Part shown: positions 44,998-52,534 of the stretch, piece by piece
Numbering within the stretch: the first letter of the stretch is position 1
Layout: every line of letters starts with the position of its first letter
Origin: DASPLX01 sp035627375
GTDB lineage: Bacteria; Pseudomonadota; Gammaproteobacteria; Burkholderiales; Burkholderiaceae_D
Direction: 5' to 3'
Assembly: GCA_035627375.1 (NCBI GenBank)
Contig: DASPLX010000034.1
Coordinates: 12,358 to 76,357, forward strand
Length of the DNA stretch: 64,000 nt
Position numbers and translations under genes: made by a program
The notes under the pieces: model-generated
What the model saw: the letters and a program-made list of their open reading frames with translations, nothing else
What the model was told of the DNA's origin: nothing
Database searches by the model: none

Positions 44998-47793
44998 TCA
45001 GGAAAGAATCGCCCGCTTGCGCGCGATCGAAATCGCTTCCGTGCGGTTGTGCGCGCCGAGCTTCAGGTTGATGTTGCGCAGATGGGTCTTGACGGTCGTG
45101 ATGGAGACGAACAGCTTCTCGGCGATCGCTTGATTGCCGCAACCTTGCGCCAGGAGTTTCAGTACGTCGAGTTCGCGGCCGGTCAATTCGCTTTCGCTCA
45201 TCAGCGCCTGCAGGCGCGGCTCGTGCGCGGCCGCCGGCAGGTGGCGCATGAAGGGCGCATGGATGGCGGCGACGAAACGGTATAGCGCCGCATGCTCTTC
45301 GCCGGGCGGATCCTGCATGCCTTCCAGCAGGTCGCGGATCAGGGCCAGCAGCGCGGGGCCTTCATCCTTGAAGAGGCGCACGAATCCTTCCGCCTGCGCT
45401 TCCTGCAGCGTTTCGCGCATGGTGCGCAGGGCAGGATTGCGTTGGCCGGCATGGGATAGCGCGAGCGCATGCAATACCTTGACCCGCAGGGCATAGCGCA
45501 CGCGGCCGCGCGCATGGACGTCCTGCAAATGCTCCTTGAACAGCGGCAGGGTCATGGCCGCCTGGCCGCAATGGACTTGCAGGCGCAGATAGGAAAGCAT
45601 CGGCGTTTCGAGGTCGTTCGCGATCATCTGCACGCCGTTGTATTGCCAGGCCGGCGCGGCGCCGACCAGGGCCTGCAGCGAACGCGCGGATTCGATGTCG
45701 CCGTCGAGCAGGGCGCAGCGCGCGCGTTCCAGTCGGGCGACGTCGATCACGCGCGGCAGGTTGCGCTGCATGCCGAGCTGCTCCAGGTCGAGCAGGGTTT
45801 GCAAGGCGTCGTTGCCGTTGCGTTCGGCGCGCAGGATGCGCGCGTAGATGACGTGGCTGGCGATCAGCTGGTCGGGAATGCCGGCATCCTTGACCAGCGG
45901 CAGATAGTGCGTCAGCAGCCGCTTGGCGTCGTCGAGCTGGTCGGTCTCGTAGAGCACTTCGGCCAGGTAGAGGCTGGCGAAGCCGGTATCGGCGCCGTAG
46001 CGCGGATTCGTCGACCCGGCATCGGCGCCGATCAGGGCGCGCAGGCGCGGGCCGGTGCTGCGCAGGCGCACGTGCGTGTCGTTGCCGATCAAGGCGCGCA
46101 GGCGGGCGCCGGCGGCGCGCAGCCGGCCTTGCAGGATGTCGAGCATGGCGTGTATATAGCCCGCTACCCCGACCGAAAACAATGGCCCGACCGCCGAATG
46201 TTCGCGCGTCGCCTGGTCGAGCAGGACGCGCGCTTCCTGGTAGCGGCCGATGGTGGCGTAGTAGTAGGCGCAACCGATCATCAGCATGCTGCGCAGCAGG
46301 GGTTCGCCGGCGGCGCCGCCAAGAATGTGCGGGTCTTCCCACATCGGCGCGGTTTGCTCGATGCGGTCGAGCATCACCAGGCTGAAGGTTTTCAGCACCA
46401 GGTAGGTCGGATGCGAGATCGAGGCGGTTCGCGGCGGCACGCCGCCGGGATTGACCGCTGCCTCCAGCAGCGCCAGCGCCTCGGCGCTGCGGTTGATGTG
46501 GATCAGCGACCAGGCATGGACCGACAGCAGTTGCGGGCGGGCGGCGACGGCGCCGCGGTCGAGCGCATCGAACCAGCGCGCGAGCAGGCGCACCCTGCCT
46601 TGCAGGAACAAGGCCTGCGCGTGACGATCGAGCAGGTCGAGCGCGAGCTCGCTATCGGCGGCGGCGATCGCATGCTCGATCGCGTGCGTGGGATGTCCTT
46701 GTTCGTCATACCAGCCGGCCGCGCGCCGGTGCAGCACGATGGACAAGCCCGGATGCCGCTGTTCGAGCTGGGCGCGCAGAAAGCCGGCGAACAACGGGTG
46801 ATAGGTGAACCAGACGTGCTGCTCGTCGACCGCGGTGATGAACATGTTGGAACGTTCCACTTCGCGGATCAGCGCGTCGCCGTCGTCGCGGCCGGTGACG
46901 GCGTTGCAGCTGTCGGCGCAGAACTTGTGCAGGATGCTGGTCTGCAGGATGAAGTCCTGCACATGGGGCGGCCGGTGCGACAGCACGTCTTCGGCAAGAT
47001 AGGCGGACACGACCGAATTGCAGCCCGAGAAGTTGCGGATGAAGCGCTTCGGATCTTCATGGCTTTCCAGTGCCATCGACGATAGCCATAGCGCCGCGGC
47101 CCAGCCGCCGGTGATCTCGTGGAAGCGCTCGACCTCGCCGCGCTCGAGCTTGAGCCGGCGCTTCTCGCACAGGAATTGCCCGGTCTCGGCCAGCGAGAAG
47201 CGCAATTGCTCCGCGCCGATTTCGAGCAGTTGCTGGCGCGCGCGCAGGCGCGCCAAGCTTAGCGCCGGCTGCTCGCGCGAACCGATCACGATGCGCTGCT
47301 GCGGGCTCAGCATGTCGATCAATTGCTGGATCACCGACAGCGCCGCCGGATTGTGCAGGTGTTCGAATTCGTCGAGGATCAGGAGGAAGGGCAGCGGCGT
47401 GGCCGCGATCGCCTGCGTCAGCTCGAACCCGCTGCCGCCGTCGAGCGGGCGCAAGGCGTGCTGCCCGGCCGGATGGAGCGTCGCGAATGCCTGCGCCAGG
47501 CAGGTCATGAAGCGGTCGAGATCGTTGTCGCCGGCGTCGAGCGTGAGCCAGGCGACCGCGCTGTCGGCGATCGATACGTCGTACAGGTGACGCAGCAGCG
47601 TGCTCTTGCCGAATCCGGCCGGCGCTTCCACCAGGATCAGTTTCGCCGTTTCCGCATGGCGCATGCGCTCCAACAGCCGGTCGCGCGCCACGAAAGGCGC
47701 GGCCATGGCTGGCGGTTTCAGCTTCGACGGCGCCGGTCGAAGTACTGACGGTCTTTCCGGCGCGTAATTAGGCAGTGCGGACGATCGCATCAC
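44998..47793 (-). CDS. MalT-like LuxR-family transcriptional activator (LAL type)
   Basis: 931 residues. N-terminal STAND-type ATPase with Walker A EAPAGFGKSTLL and LLILDEFEHL, a long helical TPR-like middle, and a C-terminal LuxR helix-turn-helix (LTGRELDVLKLLAQGCGNQA, IAEKLFVSITTVKTHLRNIN). Such proteins bind an inducer and ATP, oligomerise and activate nearby promoters at repeated boxes. It is divergent from the four-gene exported-protein operon, with CCACTAG repeats in the shared 606-bp region, and is the likely activator of this locus. Confidence 0.92.
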   Translation of the reverse strand: MMRSSALPNYAPERPSVLRPAPSKLKPPAMAAPFVARDRLLERMRHAETAKLILVEAPAGFGKSTLLRHLYDVSIADSAVAWLTLDAGDNDLDRFMTCLAQAFATLHPAGQHALRPLDGGSGFELTQAIAATPLPFLLILDEFEHLHNPAALSVIQQLIDMLSPQQRIVIGSREQPALSLARLRARQQLLEIGAEQLRFSLAETGQFLCEKRRLKLERGEVERFHEITGGWAAALWLSSMALESHEDPKRFIRNFSGCNSVVSAYLAEDVLSHRPPHVQDFILQTSILHKFCADSCNAVTGRDDGDALIREVERSNMFITAVDEQHVWFTYHPLFAGFLRAQLEQRHPGLSIVLHRRAAGWYDEQGHPTHAIEHAIAAADSELALDLLDRHAQALFLQGRVRLLARWFDALDRGAVAARPQLLSVHAWSLIHINRSAEALALLEAAVNPGGVPPRTASISHPTYLVLKTFSLVMLDRIEQTAPMWEDPHILGGAAGEPLLRSMLMIGCAYYYATIGRYQEARVLLDQATREHSAVGPLFSVGVAGYIHAMLDILQGRLRAAGARLRALIGNDTHVRLRSTGPRLRALIGADAGSTNPRYGADTGFASLYLAEVLYETDQLDDAKRLLTHYLPLVKDAGIPDQLIASHVIYARILRAERNGNDALQTLLDLEQLGMQRNLPRVIDVARLERARCALLDGDIESARSLQALVGAAPAWQYNGVQMIANDLETPMLSYLRLQVHCGQAAMTLPLFKEHLQDVHARGRVRYALRVKVLHALALSHAGQRNPALRTMRETLQEAQAEGFVRLFKDEGPALLALIRDLLEGMQDPPGEEHAALYRFVAAIHAPFMRHLPAAAHEPRLQALMSESELTGRELDVLKLLAQGCGNQAIAEKLFVSITTVKTHLRNINLKLGAHNRTEAISIARKRAILS

Positions 47794-47842
47794 CGGACAC
47801 GGAAATGAAAGGGAATGAGTTACCGCCCTGCTCGAGAACGGC

Positions 47843-47918
47843 GGCTAGTGGTTCGATATCTCCCGATTGCCTTGGCATGAATCGCAAATCGGGGTATGGC
47901 GGGCCACTAGACCACTAG
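47843..47918. repeat. Three CCACTAG boxes, one inverted and two in tandem
   Basis: CTAGTGG at 47845-47851 is inverted relative to CCACTAG at 47904-47910 and 47912-47918; the last two are spaced 8 bp. The outer pair extends to 9 of 10 bases (GGCTAGTGGT with ACCACTAGGC). MalT-family activators bind arrays of short boxes in mixed orientation, so this is the best operator candidate. Confidence 0.5.
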
Positions 47919-47966
47919 GCTTCCGAGGCGGAGGTAACAGGTTACAGAGGATTGTCAAAAATGCTA

Positions 47967-47982
47967 TAGAGCGATCGCTCTA
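47967..47982. repeat. 16-bp perfect palindrome
   Basis: TAGAGCGATCGCTCTA, between the divergent regulator and secreted-protein operon. Perfect dyads of this length fit a dimeric regulator's binding site. Confidence 0.5.
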
Positions 47983-48328
47983 ATTGCCGTGCTTTTTTGG
48001 AATTCCGGCTGATTGCAGGAAAGAGAAGGCAAGCGAGGGCGTATTCGAGCGCAAGGGAGGACACTCTTCCGGTATCCCTACTGAAGATAGGCATGGTCTT
48101 GTCTCCGTATATTCTGGCCGGTCTGGCGCCGGCTCATTATGAGGTGGCTATTATGCCGCAAAAAAATTGCCGCACAACAGTTCCCGGGAGCGTGGATTTT
48201 TCCTTATGGAACAACAAGATGTGGAACGGAAACCGAATTCGCGCGCGTGGCTCTCGCTGCCATGCGTTTGGCTTCGGAGGTCAGCCCGCGAGGGCACGGG
48301 AATTCTGGCCACTGTCCTAACATGAAGG

Positions 48329-48355
48329 CTCTTAATATTGTCTCAATGTTAAGAG
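48329..48355 (+). repeat. Inverted repeat 45 bases before the first exported-protein gene
   Basis: CTCTTAATATTG and CAATGTTAAGAG pair at 11 of 12 positions around a TCT loop. It could be an operator or a 5'-leader hairpin protecting the mRNA. Confidence 0.5.
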
Positions 48356-48399
48356 TTGCAGTGCCTTCATCCTTCCGAAATTCCTCTAGGAGACCGACT

Positions 48400-48930
48400 A
48401 TGAAATTTAGCTTGATCAAGAAAACCGCCATCGCCGCTGCGTTGTCCTCGTTCGCCCTGGGCGCGTCCGCCATGACGACGATCGACGATGCGGACCTATC
48501 CAAGGTCAGCGGCCAGGACGGCGTGTCGATCGCCGTCGACCTGAATATCAATGTCGGTGAATTCAGGTACACCGATACCGATACGGACGGCGGTTCGGTC
48601 AGCTTCAACAACATTCGGACGACCGGTACGATCGCCGCGACGCTGGACGTGATCAGCGGCGCGACTTTCGCGACCCTGGGTACCGGCGAAGCCTACACCG
48701 TGCTCGGCCTCGACCCGACCGCGGCCAATACGCAAGCCAACATCGCGGCCTTCTACGGCGGCGGCGACGTCGTGAAGATCGCCATCCCGGATCTGGACGT
48801 CACGGCCGGCCATACGCTGAGCCAGACCATCGACAGCATCCGGATGGGCGGCTCGACCAAGTCCTTCGGCAGCTTCGCGATGAACAACATCCGTCTCCAG
48901 GGCACGACGGCTTACATCTGGGCTCACTAA
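48400..48930 (+). CDS. Exported protein with double-glycine-like motif, paralogue 1 (DUF6160-like)
   Basis: 176 residues; AGGAGA precedes the ATG. Signal peptide 1-24 ends GASA; the mature start carries TTIDDADLSKVSGQDGVS (motif LSKVSGQ at 33-39). The rest is rich in beta strands with Asp, Thr and Gly and has no cysteine. It ends IWAH. The LSxVxGQDGxS motif resembles, from memory, the DUF6160 family and the Acinetobacter Fil proteins; I cannot verify this. First of four tandem paralogues transcribed away from the MalT-like regulator; likely the most abundant product, given its strong ribosome site. Confidence 0.75.
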   Translation: MKFSLIKKTAIAAALSSFALGASAMTTIDDADLSKVSGQDGVSIAVDLNINVGEFRYTDTDTDGGSVSFNNIRTTGTIAATLDVISGATFATLGTGEAYTVLGLDPTAANTQANIAAFYGGGDVVKIAIPDLDVTAGHTLSQTIDSIRMGGSTKSFGSFAMNNIRLQGTTAYIWAH

Positions 48931-49036
48931 GCCGGAACGGCGGCGCAATTCCCCGGGCCGCGTTCGCCGGCGTAACACGGCACCTCCCGGCAGCGGCCGG
49001 GAGGCCGTCTTTCCAACGTCATTTCCCAGCGAGATC

Positions 49037-49813
49037 ATGATGCTTGCCCGCTTCTTGCCAGCCGGATGCCTGCTCGCCTTGGTATGCGCCGCTCCGGCAT
49101 CGGCGCAACTGCGTCCCATGAGCGAACCCGAGCTGTCGGACATGCACGCTCAAGGCTTGATCGAATTGAGCAACAGCAGCCATGGCGGCTTCGATTTCAC
49201 GCGCATCGCGTTCGGCGCGGACGTGCGATTGAATGCGAATTTCCGCAATATCCGTCTCGGCGAATATCACTACGCGACGCGCGACGGCAGCGGCGCCGAC
49301 CTCGACATCCCGCTGCTGCGATTCGGCCGCACCGACGGCACGGCGGCGCAGCGCGTGGTGGAGATCACCAATCCCTATTTCGAATTCATCTATCGCAACG
49401 CGGGCAACGCGGCCCAACGAGAAATCGTCGGCATCCGCTTCGGCTTCGACGGCATCGCCGGCGACGTCGGCCTGGCGATGACGACGCTATCCGGCTCGCT
49501 GCGCATCGACGGCGGGGCGGCCGGGGTCCTCGATTCGCGCACCGATGCCGGCGGCGGCAAGCGCTGGGACGGCGCGTGCGCGGCGCCGTGCCTGAACCTG
49601 AACCAGATCGGCGGCGTGCGCGCCGGCGATCTGAGCGGTCCGAGCCGCGACTTCTGGGTCGCGGCGGTCAAGGTGCCGGTGCAATTCCAGGCGCCGTCCG
49701 GCACGACCCAGGTGCCGGATGTCGCGCAACCGGGCTTCTGGCTCAATTGGCGCGACAAGCTCGCCGCCATCAACGTCAACGGCGCGCCGCCGCCCAACGT
49801 CGCCGGAAAATGA
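49037..49813 (+). CDS. Exported protein, paralogue 2 with degenerate motif
   Basis: 258 residues. Signal peptide 1-23 ends ASA. Mature start QLRPMSEPELSDMHAQGLIE aligns with the motif of its neighbours but the glycine pair is degraded (LSDMHAQG). Long beta-rich region (GADVRLNANFRNIRLGEYHY) and a GACAAPC motif that could form a disulfide. 106 bp after paralogue 1. The start lacks a strong ribosome site; two adjacent ATG codons (49037, 49040) are possible. Function unknown; it may be a non-cleaved partner of the others. Confidence 0.7.
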   Translation: MMLARFLPAGCLLALVCAAPASAQLRPMSEPELSDMHAQGLIELSNSSHGGFDFTRIAFGADVRLNANFRNIRLGEYHYATRDGSGADLDIPLLRFGRTDGTAAQRVVEITNPYFEFIYRNAGNAAQREIVGIRFGFDGIAGDVGLAMTTLSGSLRIDGGAAGVLDSRTDAGGGKRWDGACAAPCLNLNQIGGVRAGDLSGPSRDFWVAAVKVPVQFQAPSGTTQVPDVAQPGFWLNWRDKLAAINVNGAPPPNVAGK

Positions 49814-50724
49814 CGATGAACGGGCCGATCCGACGCTGGCTCCGCTTTGCGGCCGCGACCTGTTGCGCGGGCATCGCAGCGGGAAGCGCCATGCCTGTCG
49901 CTCATGCGCAGGGCTTGCGCCCGCTCGACGACGCCGCGTTGTCGGCGGTGCAGGGGCGCGACGGCCTGAGCTTCGACCTCGCGAACTTCTCGATGGCGGG
50001 CGACGCCCGCATCACCTATTACGCACCGGCGCCATCGACCGCTAGCGCCTGGGTCGGCAACTTGTATGCGGCGCGTTCCGACGATCCCGCCAACCCGTTC
50101 GGCGATCCCTATCGTCTCGACATCGTGCGGCGCGGCGGCGGCCTGGCCGATGTCGTCGAGCTCGCCTTTCCGGTCAACGCCAACGGCGCGCAGCGCTGGC
50201 AATTCGCCTACGACTGGGGCGTTGCCGCCGGCGGCATCGATGCTGAGGGCGGCAGCGTCGTATTCAAGGATGCGGTGTTCTACGGCGGCGGCATGCAATG
50301 GTCGACGCCGCGCGACGTCGAGGGCATGGCGTTCGGGCTCGCGCTGCGCCTCGATATCGGCAACCTGTTGCTGCGTCCGCGCGGACGCGGCGATATCGGC
50401 GCCGTCGATGGCGCCGCCGAGCAGATGAATATCCGCGGCGTGCGCATCGGCGCCGTCGACGGCGCCGGCAATTTCCTGGGTACGCCATGGCGCATCGCGG
50501 ACGTGACGGCGCAACCCGGGATCGTCAACGCCGTACCGGACGCCAGCGGCACGCCGCGCCTGCATGTCGGCATCGATTGGCCGGACACGGGCGCCGCCGC
50601 GCTCGGCGGACTGCAGATCGACAATCTTTCGTTCAAGAGCGATGTGACCGGCAATCTCGATCTCGGCTCGAGCCGTATCGGTTCGATGCAGATCCAGTAT
50701 CTCGATATCAAATTTCGACCTTAG
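49810..50724 (+). CDS. Exported protein with double-glycine-like motif, paralogue 3
   Basis: 304 residues. Starts within the stop of paralogue 2 (ATGA), so the two are translationally coupled; ATG at 49816 is an alternative. Signal peptide ends VAHA at about 33; then GLRPLDDAALSAVQGRDGLS, matching the other motifs (LSAVQGR at 44-50). The remainder is a beta-rich domain with many G/D turns ending YLDIKFRP. Not recognised beyond the shared N-terminus. Confidence 0.72.
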   Translation: MTMNGPIRRWLRFAAATCCAGIAAGSAMPVAHAQGLRPLDDAALSAVQGRDGLSFDLANFSMAGDARITYYAPAPSTASAWVGNLYAARSDDPANPFGDPYRLDIVRRGGGLADVVELAFPVNANGAQRWQFAYDWGVAAGGIDAEGGSVVFKDAVFYGGGMQWSTPRDVEGMAFGLALRLDIGNLLLRPRGRGDIGAVDGAAEQMNIRGVRIGAVDGAGNFLGTPWRIADVTAQPGIVNAVPDASGTPRLHVGIDWPDTGAAALGGLQIDNLSFKSDVTGNLDLGSSRIGSMQIQYLDIKFRP

Positions 50725-50727
50725 GCC

Positions 50728-51189
50728 ATGTTGAACCTGTTCATCCTCTTGCTATTGTGGTGCTGCTGCAGCCTGGCGGCGCAGGGAGCGCGTTCGCTGA
50801 ACGACGAAGAGCTCGCGCAAATCAGCGGCGGCGACGGCGTCAGCATGGCGGTGCACCTGGCGCTGAACGATCCGGCCTCGTCCGGCGGCGGGAGCGAGAA
50901 CCGGATCGCGATCGGTACCGCGGTCGATGGGCAGACCAATTACATCGTCGTCCGGAATCTGCGCGGCACGATCGATATGTTCGCCGTCAATCTGAGCGTG
51001 CGGAAGAAGCCGGACGGCGGCGACTATCTTGCGCTCGGCCTGCCAGGCTATATCCGCTTCGGCGGCTTCGGCTTCGATTCCCTGAGCGTGCAGGCCGATC
51101 CTTCGGGGCCGGTCACGCAGAGCCTCGGACGGATCGATATCAACGGCACGCTCTCGATGCAAGGACAACTGCGCCTGTGGGCGCACTGA
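50728..51189 (+). CDS. Exported protein with full double-glycine motif, paralogue 4
   Basis: 153 residues. A very hydrophobic signal peptide with three cysteines (LLLLWCCCSLAAQGA) precedes SLNDEELAQISGGDGVSMAV, where LAQISGG (29-35) is a textbook double-glycine leader end (LSxEELxxIxGG). The mature part is beta-rich and ends RLWAH, like IWAH in paralogue 1. It starts 3 bp after paralogue 3, so one operon. CCC next to the cleavage region might also be read as a lipobox (unlikely). Confidence 0.73.
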   Translation: MLNLFILLLLWCCCSLAAQGARSLNDEELAQISGGDGVSMAVHLALNDPASSGGGSENRIAIGTAVDGQTNYIVVRNLRGTIDMFAVNLSVRKKPDGGDYLALGLPGYIRFGGFGFDSLSVQADPSGPVTQSLGRIDINGTLSMQGQLRLWAH

Positions 51190-51414
51190 TCGAACCGGCA
51201 GCCTGTCTTTCTCCACGGATAGATGGAGTGACTTGCAGCCGTTTGCCGGCCGCGCCGTATAATGGCCGCAACGCCGCCGGTTCCCGGTACAATGGCGTAT
51301 TACCGCAAGTAATGCGGCAGGCATTTTTTCCAGACAAGCATCCCGGCATCAAGAACGGCCCGCTTTCCTAGTTGATTCTCCGGCCGCGCCGAGGCGGAAT
51401 GCGATTCGACGACC

Positions 51415-51822
51415 ATGATATCGACACCCCCTATTCACGACCGCTCATTGACCGTACTCGTCATCGAGGACAACCGAGACCTTGCCCGCCTGTTCTGCGA
51501 TCTGCTCGAGGTCATGGGATGCATCGCTCATGTCGCCTGGAGCGCGCAGGCGGGTCTCGAGTTGGCGCTGGAAAAGACGCCGGACCTGATTTTCTGCGAC
51601 CTCGGCATGCCCGGCGACAAGGACGGTTTCGACGTGGCGGCGGAAGTGCGCGGCCATCAGTCGCTCAAAGATACCTGGCTCATCGCCGTGACCGGTTTCT
51701 CGGAAGCGGAGACCCATGAGCGGGCGCGCAATGCCGGCTTCAACCGGGTATTCGCCAAGCCGGTCAAATTCGCGCAATTGCAAAACGTTCTGAACGATTT
51801 CAAGATCGCGCATCCTCTCTGA
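51415..51822 (+). CDS. Stand-alone response-regulator receiver (CheY-like)
   Basis: 135 residues, a single receiver domain: VLVIEDNRDLARLF acidic pocket, acceptor aspartate in IFCDLGMPGDKDG, Thr in AVTGFSEAE and Lys in FAKPVKFAQL. No output domain, so it passes phosphate or acts by protein contact. No kinase is adjacent; the hybrid kinases at 19-25 kb are possible partners. Weak ribosome site. Confidence 0.88.
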   Translation: MISTPPIHDRSLTVLVIEDNRDLARLFCDLLEVMGCIAHVAWSAQAGLELALEKTPDLIFCDLGMPGDKDGFDVAAEVRGHQSLKDTWLIAVTGFSEAETHERARNAGFNRVFAKPVKFAQLQNVLNDFKIAHPL

Positions 51823-52073
51823 ATTTCCGATTCCCTCTTCTCCTTTCGGCGCCGTCGGACGGCATGCCCGTCGTCGCGCGTCCGCGCTCCGCGCCACGGG
51901 CTAGCCTTGCCGCGCCTGCGGTCATTGCCTATTTTTCATCCTGCGGCTTTTGTTGCATTTCGGCCTCTGTATTCTCTAAAACATTGGTCAAAACATATTC
52001 GGCCTCGTAACATGGAATCGCCATCGAACACTTGATGGCCATCAATCATCGGGATCTTCCAGAGACGAGGTAA

Positions 52074-52490
52074 ATGGCAATGAAAAGCAAACTGTGTTTT
52101 CTTGCGCCGCTGGTTCTTTTGTCCGCGGTATCGTTGCCGGCCGCTGCCGAGCTGGCGATCATCGTGAATCCCCAGAATCCCGCGACACGCATGCTCGGTT
52201 CGCAGGCGGCGCAATTCTTTCTGGGCGGTTCGACCATGTTCGCGCCGGTCGAGCAGGCCGAGAATTCGCCGCTGCGGGCGGAGTTCTACAAGAAGGTTTT
52301 GGAAAAGGAGCCGGCCCAGGTGAAGGCCATCTGGGCCAAGCTGCTCTTCACGGGCAAGGTCAAGGCTCCGCAGGAAGGCAAGTCGAGCGCCGAAGTCAAG
52401 AAGCTGGTGAGCCAAAGCATGAATGCCATTGGGTACATCGAAAAATCAGAGGTCGACGACACCGTCAAGGTGGTCGCCATCATTCCTTGA
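52074..52490 (+). CDS. Small periplasmic PstS-like phosphate-binding-fold protein
   Basis: 138 residues. Signal peptide ends PAAAE. The rest (LAIIVNPQNPATRMLGSQAA, QFFLGGST, KSSAEVKKLVSQSMNAIGYI) matches the small one-lobe relatives of phosphate ABC binding proteins, about half the size of PstS. Co-directional, 44 bp before an outer-membrane barrel gene. Could chaperone an anion from the barrel; true ligand unknown. GACGAGG precedes the ATG. Confidence 0.75.
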   Translation: MAMKSKLCFLAPLVLLSAVSLPAAAELAIIVNPQNPATRMLGSQAAQFFLGGSTMFAPVEQAENSPLRAEFYKKVLEKEPAQVKAIWAKLLFTGKVKAPQEGKSSAEVKKLVSQSMNAIGYIEKSEVDDTVKVVAIIP

Positions 52491-52534
52491 GGCGCGACGC
52501 CGTCGAACCCAATTACCCTAACAGGAGATATTCG

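Larger units (their letters stand above)
47794..48399. promoter_or_regulatory. 606-bp divergent control region of the secreted-protein locus
   Basis: No gene supported. It holds three CCACTAG-type boxes (47845, 47904, 47912), a GTAAC-AG-GTTAC palindrome (47934-47945), a 16-bp perfect palindrome (47967-47982) and a hairpin close to the first exported-protein gene (48329-48355). An unusually long and structured region for two genes, consistent with complex control by the MalT-like regulator. Confidence 0.55.

Noticed and set aside
50728..50800. Lipobox in paralogue 4 (CCC near the signal peptide end)
   Set aside because: The cysteines lie in the hydrophobic core rather than after a lipobox, and the downstream AQGA fits ordinary cleavage better.
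43939..51189. Classical bacteriocin cluster
   Set aside because: No ABC exporter with a C39 domain and no small leader-type precursor peptides; the motif proteins are large and Sec-exported.
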